Shown: piece by piece, positions 32,342-41,000 of the stretch
How positions within the stretch are numbered: the first letter of the stretch is position 1
Layout of the letters: each line of letters opens with the position of its first letter
Program-made: the position numbers and the translations under genes
Notes under the pieces: model-generated
Told to the model about the DNA's origin: nothing
Databases searched by the model: none
The model's input: only the letters and a program-made list of their open reading frames with translations
Assembly: GCA_964250215.1 (NCBI GenBank)
Contig: CAXUEX010000006.1
Coordinates: forward strand, 1 to 43,434
Direction of reading: 5' to 3'
Length of the DNA: 43,434 nucleotides
DNA from: DAIDJM01 sp964250215
Lineage (GTDB): Bacteria; Pseudomonadota; Alphaproteobacteria; Acetobacterales; Acetobacteraceae

Positions 32342-33574
32342 GTGACCGACGCTCAGCCCGTGGTGCTTCACCCTTCGCCGGCCCGCGACCATTCCCCGCC
32401 ACGCTCCGACCTCGACCTATGGTCCGAAACGGCGCTGGCCGACCCGAACGACCACTACGCAGAACTGCGGCAGCTGGGCCCGGTCGTGTGGCTGACACGC
32501 AACGAGGCATGGGCGCTCACGCATTATAAGGCAGTGCGCGAGGCGCTGCGGACGCCGGATATCTTCTCCTCCGCGCAAGGGTGCATGATGAACGCGGTGG
32601 CCAACAAGCTGGCCGGCGGCACCACCATGCTGTGCACCGACGACCCGATGCATCGTCAGCTCCGCAACGTCTTCGCGCGACCGCTGCTGCCCGCCGCGGT
32701 GACCAAGCTGCGCGCGAGGCTCGCCGAAATGGCCGAGGCACAAATTGCCGAGATCGTCGTACGCGGCCGCGCGGAGGTGGTAGGCGATCTTGCACAATAT
32801 CTTCCGCTCGCGGTCGTCACCGGGCTGGTCGGACTGAGCGAAGCCGGGAAGACGCGCATGCTCGAATGGGCAGCAGGCATGTTCGACGCGTTCGGCCCGG
32901 ACGATAACGAGCGCACGGCCTCCGGCCTGCAAATCACAGCGGACGCGCTGAACTACGCCGCAACGGTGCCGCGCGACGAACTGGATCCGCAAGGTTGGGG
33001 CGCCGCTTTGTTTGCTGCGGCCGATCGCGGCGAGATCCCGCCGGAAGCGGCACGCGGGATGTTGATCGACTATATCGGGCCGTCGCTCGACACGACCATC
33101 CTGGCCACCGCCAGCGCGCTCGCGCTATTCGCACGTCACCCGGAACAATGGGACAGGCTGCGCAACGAACCGTCGCTGCTGCAGGGTGCCGTTGAGGAGG
33201 CGTTGCGGCTCGCCGCACCGATACGCGCGTTCTCGCGCGTGGTGACGCGCGATACGGAACTGGAAGAGGTGAACCTGCACGCCGGGGACCGCGCGCTGCT
33301 GATCTATGCCTCGGCCAACCGCGACGAGCGCCGGTTTCCCGATCCCAACCGCTTCGACATCGCGCGCCGGCCGCAGGACCATCTGACCTTCGGCTTCGGC
33401 ACGCATTTCTGCGCCGGCGCGAACCTCGCCCGGATGGAGCTGACCGTGCTGCTTCAGGCCTTGCTCGTGCGCGTGGCGCGTATGGAGATCGTCGAGTACC
33501 GGCCGATGATCAACAACACGCTGCAAGGTCCCGCCTACCTGCTGGTGAATTTCTGCCCCGCAGCAGTTCGATGA
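32342..33574 (+). CDS. Cytochrome P450
   Basis: A bacterial soluble class I P450 of 410 residues that needs a ferredoxin and reductase. Visible motifs are the I-helix IDYIGPSLDTTILATASAL with the Asp-Thr pair, the K-helix E-x-x-R in VEEALRLAAPIRAFSRV, FPDPNRFDIARRPQDHLTFG, and the heme loop FGFGTHFCAGANLAR with ligand Cys357. GTG 32342 has GGAG 9 bp upstream; TTG 32327 is an alternative. Its stop overlaps the ATG of the extradiol dioxygenase (ATGA), so the two are coupled. O-demethylation or hydroxylation of an aromatic substrate is likely; the P450 subfamily cannot be named from sequence alone. Confidence 0.93.
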   Translation: MTDAQPVVLHPSPARDHSPPRSDLDLWSETALADPNDHYAELRQLGPVVWLTRNEAWALTHYKAVREALRTPDIFSSAQGCMMNAVANKLAGGTTMLCTDDPMHRQLRNVFARPLLPAAVTKLRARLAEMAEAQIAEIVVRGRAEVVGDLAQYLPLAVVTGLVGLSEAGKTRMLEWAAGMFDAFGPDDNERTASGLQITADALNYAATVPRDELDPQGWGAALFAAADRGEIPPEAARGMLIDYIGPSLDTTILATASALALFARHPEQWDRLRNEPSLLQGAVEEALRLAAPIRAFSRVVTRDTELEEVNLHAGDRALLIYASANRDERRFPDPNRFDIARRPQDHLTFGFGTHFCAGANLARMELTVLLQALLVRVARMEIVEYRPMINNTLQGPAYLLVNFCPAAVR

Positions 33575-34479
33575 CCGAGAGGACAACGGACATGCGCGCG
33601 TTCAGGTTGGGATATGTCGAGCTCGCCAGCCCACGACCGGAGGCGCAGCGGCAGTATTTGGGCGAGGTGCTCGGCATGACCGAGACGGAGTCCGGCGGCG
33701 GCCGGAGCTATCACAGCCTTGGACTGGACCACCACAACGTGGCCGTTGTCGCCGGGGAGCGGCCGGAATTGCGGGCGATCGGCCTGTGGGTCGCGGCCGA
33801 CAGCAAGGACGTGCTAGCGCGAGTGCGAGAAGCGGGCTGCAACGCGGATCTGTGCCACGATTCTCGTTCCGGCGTGCCGTCGCTGGTCTCGGTCGAGGCG
33901 CCCGGCGGCTGCCGATTGCACCTGTTCCCGGAAATGATTTTCACCGCCCCGGGATTCCGGCAACAAGGCGTGGCGCCCGTGGGCCTGGGCCACGTCGCAA
34001 TCGCCTCGCCGGACGCGCCGGCCCTGGTCGGCTTTCTGACCGATACGCTGGGTTTCCACGTCACCGACCGGATCGAAACGCTGGCGACGTTCCTGACATG
34101 CACACACGAACATCACGTGATGAACGTGATCGGCGCGCCGGTGCCGGTGACGGTTCTGCATCATATCGCTTTCGGCATGCGCGATAGCCCGCACCTTACG
34201 GCCGCGACCGACCAGCTCGCCGCCCGAGGCCTGCCGATCGTCTGGGGGCCGTCCCGGCACACCGCCGGACATAATTTCGCGGCCTACCACTTCGATCCCA
34301 CCGGCAACCTGATCGAGTTCTACGCCGACATGGATTTGTTTGTTCCGGAACTGGGCTGTTTCGAGCCGCGCCCCTGGCACGGCGACACGCCGCAGCGCCC
34401 AAAGGTTTGGCCGGCCGCGCAACTCAGCCGGTGGCAAACGCTCTTCGGGTTTGACTTCACCTCGGTCCTCGCCATCTGA
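33571..34479 (+). CDS. Extradiol ring-cleavage dioxygenase (VOC family)
   Basis: The 302-residue protein has the two-module VOC structure of type I extradiol dioxygenases, which open catechols next to the diol. The N-terminal module (FRLGYVELASPRPEAQRQYLGEVLGM) is non-catalytic. The C-terminal module has the iron ligands His141 (GLGHVAIAS), His197 or His198 (VLHHIAFGM) and Glu249 (GNLIEFYAD). An ATGA overlap couples it to the P450. It converges on the alpha/beta hydrolase gene 27 bp away, which probably acts on its product. Confidence 0.92.
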   Translation: MTERTTDMRAFRLGYVELASPRPEAQRQYLGEVLGMTETESGGGRSYHSLGLDHHNVAVVAGERPELRAIGLWVAADSKDVLARVREAGCNADLCHDSRSGVPSLVSVEAPGGCRLHLFPEMIFTAPGFRQQGVAPVGLGHVAIASPDAPALVGFLTDTLGFHVTDRIETLATFLTCTHEHHVMNVIGAPVPVTVLHHIAFGMRDSPHLTAATDQLAARGLPIVWGPSRHTAGHNFAAYHFDPTGNLIEFYADMDLFVPELGCFEPRPWHGDTPQRPKVWPAAQLSRWQTLFGFDFTSVLAI

Positions 34480-34506
34480 ACGCCTGGGCGTGAACTGGCT
34501 CCGCAA

Positions 34507-35316
34507 TTATCCGGCTGAGGCGGCCACCCTGATGTGATCCGCCAGGATCGCGGGGATGCTGACCTGCGGGAAGTGTTTGCAGGGCAGCAACTCCAATTCG
34601 ATGCCGGCGCGCCGCGACAGCCGCACATTGCTGAAAAAATGACGGGCTTCCATCAGGCCGCCAATGGTCCAGGTGATCGGCTTTCCGGCAAGCGTGTACG
34701 GATCGAAGGCCGCGTGCTTTCGTCCGGCGACATATTGGCGCACCCAGACCGGGTAGTTCACCGACAGCCGGCGATGGTAGTCCGCGCCGAGCGCCTCCCA
34801 CGCGGCGGGATCCTCGTTCATCATGTTCTTGAAGAGATTGGCGCAGGCAGCGCTGATACCGGAATCGTCCAGCGCGCCCAGCCCGGCGAGCGGCGAGCGG
34901 GCGTCCCCGGCGTCAGAAAGGGCGGCTTCGTGAACGACGGCGCGATGCACGAGCGGCGCATGGTTCGCGGCCAGCTCAAGCAGGGCAACGCCCGCGGAAC
35001 TACACCCGTAGAAGGTCGCCCGCTCGATGCCGAGCGCATGGACGAGATTGGCGACCTGGCCCGCAAGCGCGACCATGGATATTTCCACATCGCCGGTCGT
35101 GACGGAGCGGGAAAAGCCGGGCGTGTCGAAGGTGGTGACGCGATAGTCCGTCGCCAGGGCCTGGGCTACCGTTTCGAATGACGAGCAATCGCCCTCGCCT
35201 GACGGCACCAGCACGATGTCCGGGCCGCCGCCGCGCTGTTCGACGTGCCAATGGATCTCACCTTCCGGCTCGTTCGTGCGAATAAGCCGGGATGTCGTGC
35301 CAATTGCGTCAGCCAT
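34507..35316 (-). CDS. Alpha/beta hydrolase, probable C-C hydrolase of meta-cleavage
   Basis: A 269-residue alpha/beta-hydrolase fold protein. The nucleophile elbow is YGCSSAG with Ser107 as the likely nucleophile; the oxyanion segment is VLVPSGEGDCSSF, a variant of HGxG; the catalytic His is His248 in CKHFPQVSIP. Length and cap position fit the MhpC/BphD type that hydrolyses ring-fission products, but simple esterases look similar. It is 49 bp downstream of the MFS transporter on the same strand, suggesting a two-gene operon. No TetR-type operator precedes it. Confidence 0.85.
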   Translation of the reverse strand: MADAIGTTSRLIRTNEPEGEIHWHVEQRGGGPDIVLVPSGEGDCSSFETVAQALATDYRVTTFDTPGFSRSVTTGDVEISMVALAGQVANLVHALGIERATFYGCSSAGVALLELAANHAPLVHRAVVHEAALSDAGDARSPLAGLGALDDSGISAACANLFKNMMNEDPAAWEALGADYHRRLSVNYPVWVRQYVAGRKHAAFDPYTLAGKPITWTIGGLMEARHFFSNVRLSRRAGIELELLPCKHFPQVSIPAILADHIRVAASAG

Positions 35317-35365
35317 AAGTAAGCTCCTTTACTGGATCGGCGACGGCGCGTGAGAAAGCGGCCTC

Positions 35366-36682
35366 TCACGTGCCGCGGTCGCGAATGCCGGGCGTGTGCC
35401 GATCGATCAGCAATACCGCGAGCCCTGTACAGCCCACGAGGACGGCGATCCCGGCATAAAACCCGCTTGCGCCGCTCCATGCGAGCGCAGCGCTCCCGAC
35501 GAAGCTGCTGAGAACGGTGCCGGCGCGGGCGATCGCGGCGTTCATGCCGAGGCCGGTCGAACGAATCTGGGCGGGATAGGCGCGCGCCGCGACCAGATAG
35601 AAAGAAGGCTGAATGCCGCCCGCGAACAACCCGAAAAGAAATAGGTTCACAAACATGGCGATCTCCAGTTCGTTGCCGTGCAGGGTTCCAGAGGCCACCG
35701 CAAGGGTGACAGCGGCCGTGAAACCCAGCGCCACCGCCAGAAGCAGCGTTGCACGCGAGCCGAGCCGAGCCACCGTCCAGCCTGCCGTGAGAGAACCGAT
35801 GATCGCCGCCAGGCCGGTAACAGCCGATCCCCGGATCGCCGTGGCCAGCGGCAGCTTGAGCTCGGTGAGGATGATGGTGAGCCAACTGCCGCTGGCGTAG
35901 ATGGCGAGGGCGCTTGCGAAAGTCGCCAGATACAAGCCGGCGTTGATCCGACGATTGCGCGACGCGAAGAGCAGGCGGAACCTGTTCTCTTGTCCCGCGG
36001 GCGGATCGCCTGACGCGGGGCGGCCCGGGGACGTCCCGATGAACGCAGGCGATTCCGGCAACCGGCGGAACAACAATAAGGCGAACGCCAGGCACAGGCC
36101 GCCCGCTCCGAAGAAGCCGAGGCGCCATCCGTAAAGCGGCAAGACCCACGACATGACGAGAGCGCTCAATGCCCCACCGACCGGTATGCCGATGGACATC
36201 ACGCCCAAAGCCCGGCCGACATGGCGCTGCGGAATGGATTCGCTCATCATCGCCGCCACACAGGGCGTCGCGGCGCCAAAGCCAAGGCCGCTGACGAAAC
36301 GCAGCACGGCGAACTGCCATGCGCCACCCGCAAACCCGCAGGCAATCGTTCCGAGTGCGAAGAGCAACACGCTCGCGACGATGACGGGGCGACGGCCGAT
36401 TCGATCTCCAGCCCAACTGCCCACGAGGGAACCGACCGTCATCCCGATCAGCGCCGCAGCAAGCAGCGGCGTCAGGGCGCTCTTGGTGAGGTGCCACTCC
36501 CTTGCCAGCACCGGGGCTGAAAGCGACGCAAGCAGGAGATCGAGGCCGTCCAGCACCATGACGCCCGTCAACAGCGAGGCGGCCCACCACTTCGCACCGC
36601 TCATGTCACGCACGAACGCGTCCGATGGCGCGGGTGTGCGAGGAGGAAACCTAAGCGGGGACGCCTTCTGACTAGCAAGCAT
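35366..36682 (-). CDS. MFS transporter, aromatic acid/H+ symporter (AAHS) type
   Basis: A 438-residue twelve-helix transporter. The family signature loop DRIGRRPVIVASVLLFALGT follows helix 2 and RFVSGLGFGAATPCVAAMMSESIP lies in helix 4-5, with a central loop of polar residues (SPGRPASGDPPAGQENR) and the second-half motif WTVARLGSR. The helix-1 segment VMVLDGLDLLLASLSAPVLAREW has the D-G-x-D arrangement of aromatic acid symporters such as PcaK. It probably moves the pathway substrate across the inner membrane, complementing the TonB receptor. Divergent from a LysR remnant with an intact operator-like dyad between. Confidence 0.92.
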   Translation of the reverse strand: MLASQKASPLRFPPRTPAPSDAFVRDMSGAKWWAASLLTGVMVLDGLDLLLASLSAPVLAREWHLTKSALTPLLAAALIGMTVGSLVGSWAGDRIGRRPVIVASVLLFALGTIACGFAGGAWQFAVLRFVSGLGFGAATPCVAAMMSESIPQRHVGRALGVMSIGIPVGGALSALVMSWVLPLYGWRLGFFGAGGLCLAFALLLFRRLPESPAFIGTSPGRPASGDPPAGQENRFRLLFASRNRRINAGLYLATFASALAIYASGSWLTIILTELKLPLATAIRGSAVTGLAAIIGSLTAGWTVARLGSRATLLLAVALGFTAAVTLAVASGTLHGNELEIAMFVNLFLFGLFAGGIQPSFYLVAARAYPAQIRSTGLGMNAAIARAGTVLSSFVGSAALAWSGASGFYAGIAVLVGCTGLAVLLIDRHTPGIRDRGT

Positions 36683-36762
36683 GTCGATCCGGGAAAGCTC
36701 CTTTGGCCCATTCCGAGTGGTATCGCGCAGTGCAAGACGGCGCTAATAACCACTTCGAACGG

Positions 36763-36783
36763 CTGATAGGTAATAGTTATCAG
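36763..36783. promoter_or_regulatory. LysR-type operator (T-N11-A dyad)
   Basis: CTGATA (36763-36768) and TATCAG (36778-36783), a perfect 6-9-6 inverted repeat containing the classic T-N11-A at its centre, lie 9 bp before the LysR remnant start and 80 bp from the MFS start. A related half-site, CTAATAACC, lies at 36743-36751. It is the normal place of an LTTR autoregulatory site. Confidence 0.7.
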
Positions 36784-36792
36784 CCCCGGTTG

Positions 36793-36885
36793 ATGAACCT
36801 GAGCCAGTTACGGTGCTTCGTGATGATCGCGGGCCGCGGAAGCGTTCGTAAAGCGAGGCCCAGCTCAGCTTGCGGCTGGCGCTAG
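36793..36885 (+). pseudogene. LysR-family regulator, N-terminal remnant
   Basis: MNLSQLRCFVMIAGRGSVRKA is the start of a LysR HTH domain (compare MNLRQLRYFVAVAEEGSFTRAA), after which homology stops abruptly and a stop codon follows at 36883. The recognition helix and effector domain are missing. Its last bases overlap the 3' end of the FkbM methyltransferase gene on the other strand, so a deletion or insertion joined the two near 36855-36865. It probably once regulated the divergent MFS-hydrolase operon. Confidence 0.75.
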
Positions 36886-37962
36886 CGGTTGCAGCAGCAG
36901 GTCCACGTGGTCGGTTTTGCGTTGCGCATGGGCCCGCATCACCGCATCCGGATCATTCCGGAAAGGCAGCAGCGTGCCATCGGGCGAAATCACGCTCATT
37001 GCGTATCCCATACCGATAAGCCAGGCGAGATAGCCGGCGCCGGTGATGCCGGAAATGCCCGGCATCAGGGACGGGCTGAACTCGCTGAGGATGACCGGGC
37101 GGTGCTGCCTCAGCAGGTTTTCGCAGCCGGAGAGCGCCTTGTACTCCGCGCCTTCCACATCCACCTTGATGAGATCGATGCGCTGGCCCGGTGGCAGGAT
37201 CATGTCCATCGGAAATGCCGGCACGGTGATCGCCTGCAGGACGGCGCTGGCTTCCTCGGGCAGGGGCGCGGTGGTGCCGTTGGAGTAGCTGGTGTTGAGA
37301 ACCAGCAGTTCCGGCTTGGCGGCGGCGGCGATCTGGAACACCTGCAAATGATCGAAATGATTGCGCCGGCGGCTCGCTTCCAGCAGGCGAACGTTTGCCG
37401 GGTTCGGCTCGACGGCAAAGACGCGGCCGTGCGGGCCGACGAGCTGCGCCGCGAGCAGCGAGAAGAACCCGATATTGGCGCCGAGATCCAACATGCACAT
37501 GCCCGGGCGGAGCAGCCGGCGCACATGCGTGCACACCTCCGGTTCGTAAGCGCCGGCGCGTATGCCGGGGCCGACGAGCGCATCTTCCGCGGCGCTGTAG
37601 ATGTGGATGTTTTCGAATTGCGAGAGCACGGTTTCCGTGCCGTTGGCGCCGGCAGCCGCCAGAACGCCCCGGCGGCTGCATTCCAGGCTGCCGGCGAAGC
37701 TGGCGACGACGCCATCCAGCAGATCGCCCGCGCGGCTGGCGTGGCCGCGCCACTCCTCGGGGTTGGGATAGCGGCCGAGTAACAGACGGAAACAGAAAAA
37801 GATGTCCCGCGCCGTCGCGCGCCGGTGAAACGCGGCTTGCGGCGGGGGATAGCCGGCCCCGCCGAACCTGTCTGCCGCACCCTCCGCGTGGTTGGACAAG
37901 GCGCGATCCTTCCCGTAGGAACTTTGCAATCCCGCAACCCCGGCGGGAGCCGCTTCTGCCAT
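36865..37962 (-). CDS. FkbM-family methyltransferase
   Basis: FkbM-type SAM-dependent O-methyltransferases modify sugars of surface glycans or natural products. An N-terminal segment (ARDIFFCFRLLLGRYPNPEEW) resembles the DUF4214-type module found in glycan enzymes. The catalytic domain has MCMLDLGANIGFFSLLAAQL (SAM motif I), VFAVEPNPANVRLLEASRRRN, IDLIKVDVEGAEYKALSG and LSEFSPSLMP. Start is uncertain: ATG 37962 leaves 64 bp to the divergent gene at 38027, GTG 38016 leaves 10 bp; I prefer 37962. Its 3' end overlaps the LysR remnant, so the last residues (LAPAAS) may be altered. Confidence 0.88.
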   Translation of the reverse strand: MAEAAPAGVAGLQSSYGKDRALSNHAEGAADRFGGAGYPPPQAAFHRRATARDIFFCFRLLLGRYPNPEEWRGHASRAGDLLDGVVASFAGSLECSRRGVLAAAGANGTETVLSQFENIHIYSAAEDALVGPGIRAGAYEPEVCTHVRRLLRPGMCMLDLGANIGFFSLLAAQLVGPHGRVFAVEPNPANVRLLEASRRRNHFDHLQVFQIAAAAKPELLVLNTSYSNGTTAPLPEEASAVLQAITVPAFPMDMILPPGQRIDLIKVDVEGAEYKALSGCENLLRQHRPVILSEFSPSLMPGISGITGAGYLAWLIGMGYAMSVISPDGTLLPFRNDPDAVMRAHAQRKTDHVDLLLQPLAPAAS

Positions 37963-38026
37963 GCCGTCCGCCGCCAGACAATCTGCGGTCGCGCCAATTT
38001 CCGGTCCGGAGTTCACGGATTCGTCA

Positions 38027-41000
38027 ATGACGTTCTGCTCCTACGCCCAGAATTTCGAGGACGTGCTTCTGTGGCGCGCGCTCCGGAGCCTTGCGACGGG
38101 ATTTTATATCGACGTCGGCGCGGCGCATCCCGACGAAGACTCGGTGACACGGGCGTTTTACGACCGCGGCTGGCGGGGCATTAATATTGAGCCGGTTCCG
38201 GAACTTTTTGGCCGGCTTCGCGCGGCGCGGTCGCGGGATGTTACGCTGAACGTGGCGCTGGCCGCGGCGGCTGGCGAGACAAGCTTTCATGTCGTCAGCG
38301 AGAGCGGGTTGTCGACGCTGGATGGAAGCATCGCCGGTGCGCATCGCGAGGCCGGATTTGCGGTGCGCGAGACGCGCATCGAGGTTTCGACTTTGGCCAG
38401 CGTTTGCGAAGCGCATGCCGCGGCGGACATTCATTTCCTGAAGATCGACGTGGAGGGTGCGGAAGGCGCGGTGCTGCGCGGCGCGGATTTCGGGCGCTTC
38501 CGGCCATGGATCGTGATTGTCGAGGCGACGGCGCCGCTTTCTTCCGTTCCGGCGCACGAAGATTGGGAGCCGATCTTGCTCGAAGCCGGATACAGCTTCC
38601 TGTATTTCGATGGGCTGAACCGGTTTTATGCGGCGGACGAGCATTTCGATGCGCTGGTGCCGCATTTCCGCATTCCCGTGAACGTGTTCGACGATTTCAT
38701 CCGCGCGGCCGACCTGCCCGGCGCGCGCCGGCTTGCGGAACTGGAGCTTCAGGTCGGCAGCCTGATGGAGCAATCGTTTGCCGGCGAGGCTGCGCTGACC
38801 GAGGCGGTGCGGCGCGAAGCGCAGGCCGAGCAGCGGGCGGGTGCCAGCGAACGGCAGACGGAGGCAGCGGATGCGCGCACGGCGCAGGCCGAACAGCGGC
38901 TTGTGGTGCAGGCGGGCGAGCACAACCGAACTCTCGCCGCGCTGAAGCACGCGCAGGAAGATGCGGCGTCGTTGCGGGCCAGCACATCGTGGCGCGTCAC
39001 GGCGCCGCTTCGCCGTTTCATCACAATCTCCCGCGCAGCGCCGCGCGCCTGGCGGATGCGCCGCTTGCCGGAACACGCAGGAACGCAATTGCAACAAGCA
39101 TTGCTGGCCATTCCCGGCGAGACGCCAGCTTTGCCGCCGCCGTCGCACCTGGCTTCGGTGGCGTGCCGGCCGACGCGGACCGTGCACCAGTTCCACGCGG
39201 GTTCCGGGTATGGCGACGCCATTACCAATGCCATGCTGCTGATCCGCGCGTGGCTGCGTGGCATGGGGTATCGCAGCGACATCTTCGTGGTGCACCGGGA
39301 TGAGGCGCTGCGCGACGAGCTGCGCACGGCCGACGAATTGCCGGTGCATGGCGGCTACGTTCTGCTGTTCCATCATTCGATGGGCTTTGACGGTTACGAG
39401 CGCGTGGCCGAATTGCCGGCGCCGAAAATCCTCATCTATCATAACATCACACCTGTAGAGTTCTTCGACGGCAAGCCGGACATTCAGCGATACATCCATA
39501 TCGGCCGGCAGCAACTGGCCGATTTGCGTGGGCGCGTGGTCGCGGCGCTGGCGGACAGCCCATACAACACCATCGAGCTGCACCGGATGGGCTTTGCCAA
39601 TCCGCGGGCGTGCACGCTGCTGTTCGATCTCGATGGGCTGCGCCGGCGTTTCGGCGGCGCGCGCGATAGGTCGCCGCGGCCGTTTACGGTTTTGTTCGTC
39701 GGGCGGGTGGTTGCGGCGAAGGGGCAGCTCGATCTTGTGGAGGCGTTCGCGCGGCTTCCCGCGCCGAGCCGGCTGGTGATCGTGGGGCGCGAAGACGGCG
39801 CGGGCGACGATTACGCGCGCGCCGTGCGGTTGCGCATTCGCGCGCTGGGCATCGAAGACCGGGCGACGCTTACCGGCCTGGTGAGCGACGACGCGCTGCA
39901 GGGACATTATCGTGCGGCCGATCTGTATGTTTCGCTCAGTCAGCACGAAGGCTTCGGCGTGCCGCTCGTGGAGGCCGCGGTTGCGGGAATTCCCGTGCTT
40001 GCATGGCCAGCCGGCGCGGTGGCGTACACGCTCGGCGGCGGCGATGGGCTGCTGGCTTCGCGCGATCCGGCTGCGGTGGCAGCGCGGATGCGCGCGCTGA
40101 TGCATGACGAGGCGGCGCGCCGGGCGCTGGTTGCGTTCCAGGCGCAGGCGCTGGCGCAATATCGGCTCGACGATCACCTGGATATTCTGCGTGGCGCGTT
40201 GACCCTGGCGGGCGCGGCGCCCGTGGCTGTTGCGGATGGCCGCGATGCGCTGCGCGGAAATTTGCGGTTCGATGTGGCAGGCCATGTGAACGGCACATAC
40301 AGTCTTGCCGCGATCAATCGCACGATTGCGCGGGCCATCGAGATTGTGCGCCCCGGCAGCGTGCGCCTGGTGCCGGTAGAAGGGCAACCGACGGGACTTG
40401 TGGATAATGTGCCGAACGGCGAACGGCCGGGCATTGCCGCGCTGGCGAGCCGGCCGCCGCACCCGACGGGTCCCGTGGCCGTCATCAGCCAGCATTATCC
40501 GGTTTATGTGCCGGAGCGGCGCGGCGATTGCCTGCTGGCGTATATTTTCTGGGAAGAGACGCTGCTGCCGTCCGAGACCGTTCGACTGCTGAACGAGAAA
40601 TTCGATGGCGTGCTGGCGCCGACGCGCTTTGTCGCGAATGCGTTGATCAATTCCGGGGTCGGCATTCCGGTTCACCCTGTTGGCTACGCGCCGGAGCTCG
40701 GCAATTTCGAAGCGCTCGGGCGACGGGAGCGCGCGGCACGGGCGGAGCATGTTCCGTTCACGTTTCTGCACATTTCGAGTGCGTTCCCGCGCAAGGGAGT
40801 GGACGTGCTGCTGGCCGCCTACACGCGCGCCTGCCGTGCCGGCGACCCGGTGCGCCTGGTGATCAAGGCGTTCCCAAATCCGCACAATGATATCGCGGAG
40901 CAGATCGCGCGGCTGCGGGCTGCGGATGCGGCGCTGCCGGATATAGAACTGATCGACCGCGACATGAGTTCACACGAGTTGATGGGTTTGTATGAGACCG

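Noticed and set aside
34481..34492. ACGCC-TG-GGCGT as a terminator between the extradiol dioxygenase and hydrolase genes
   Set aside because: A five-base stem with a two-base loop and no U-tract is too weak to support.
38024..40885. A 953-codon open frame on the minus strand opposite the glycosyltransferase fusion
   Set aside because: It is a by-product of high GC content: arginine/histidine-rich with no domain, while the plus strand shows clear FkbM and glycosyltransferase motifs.
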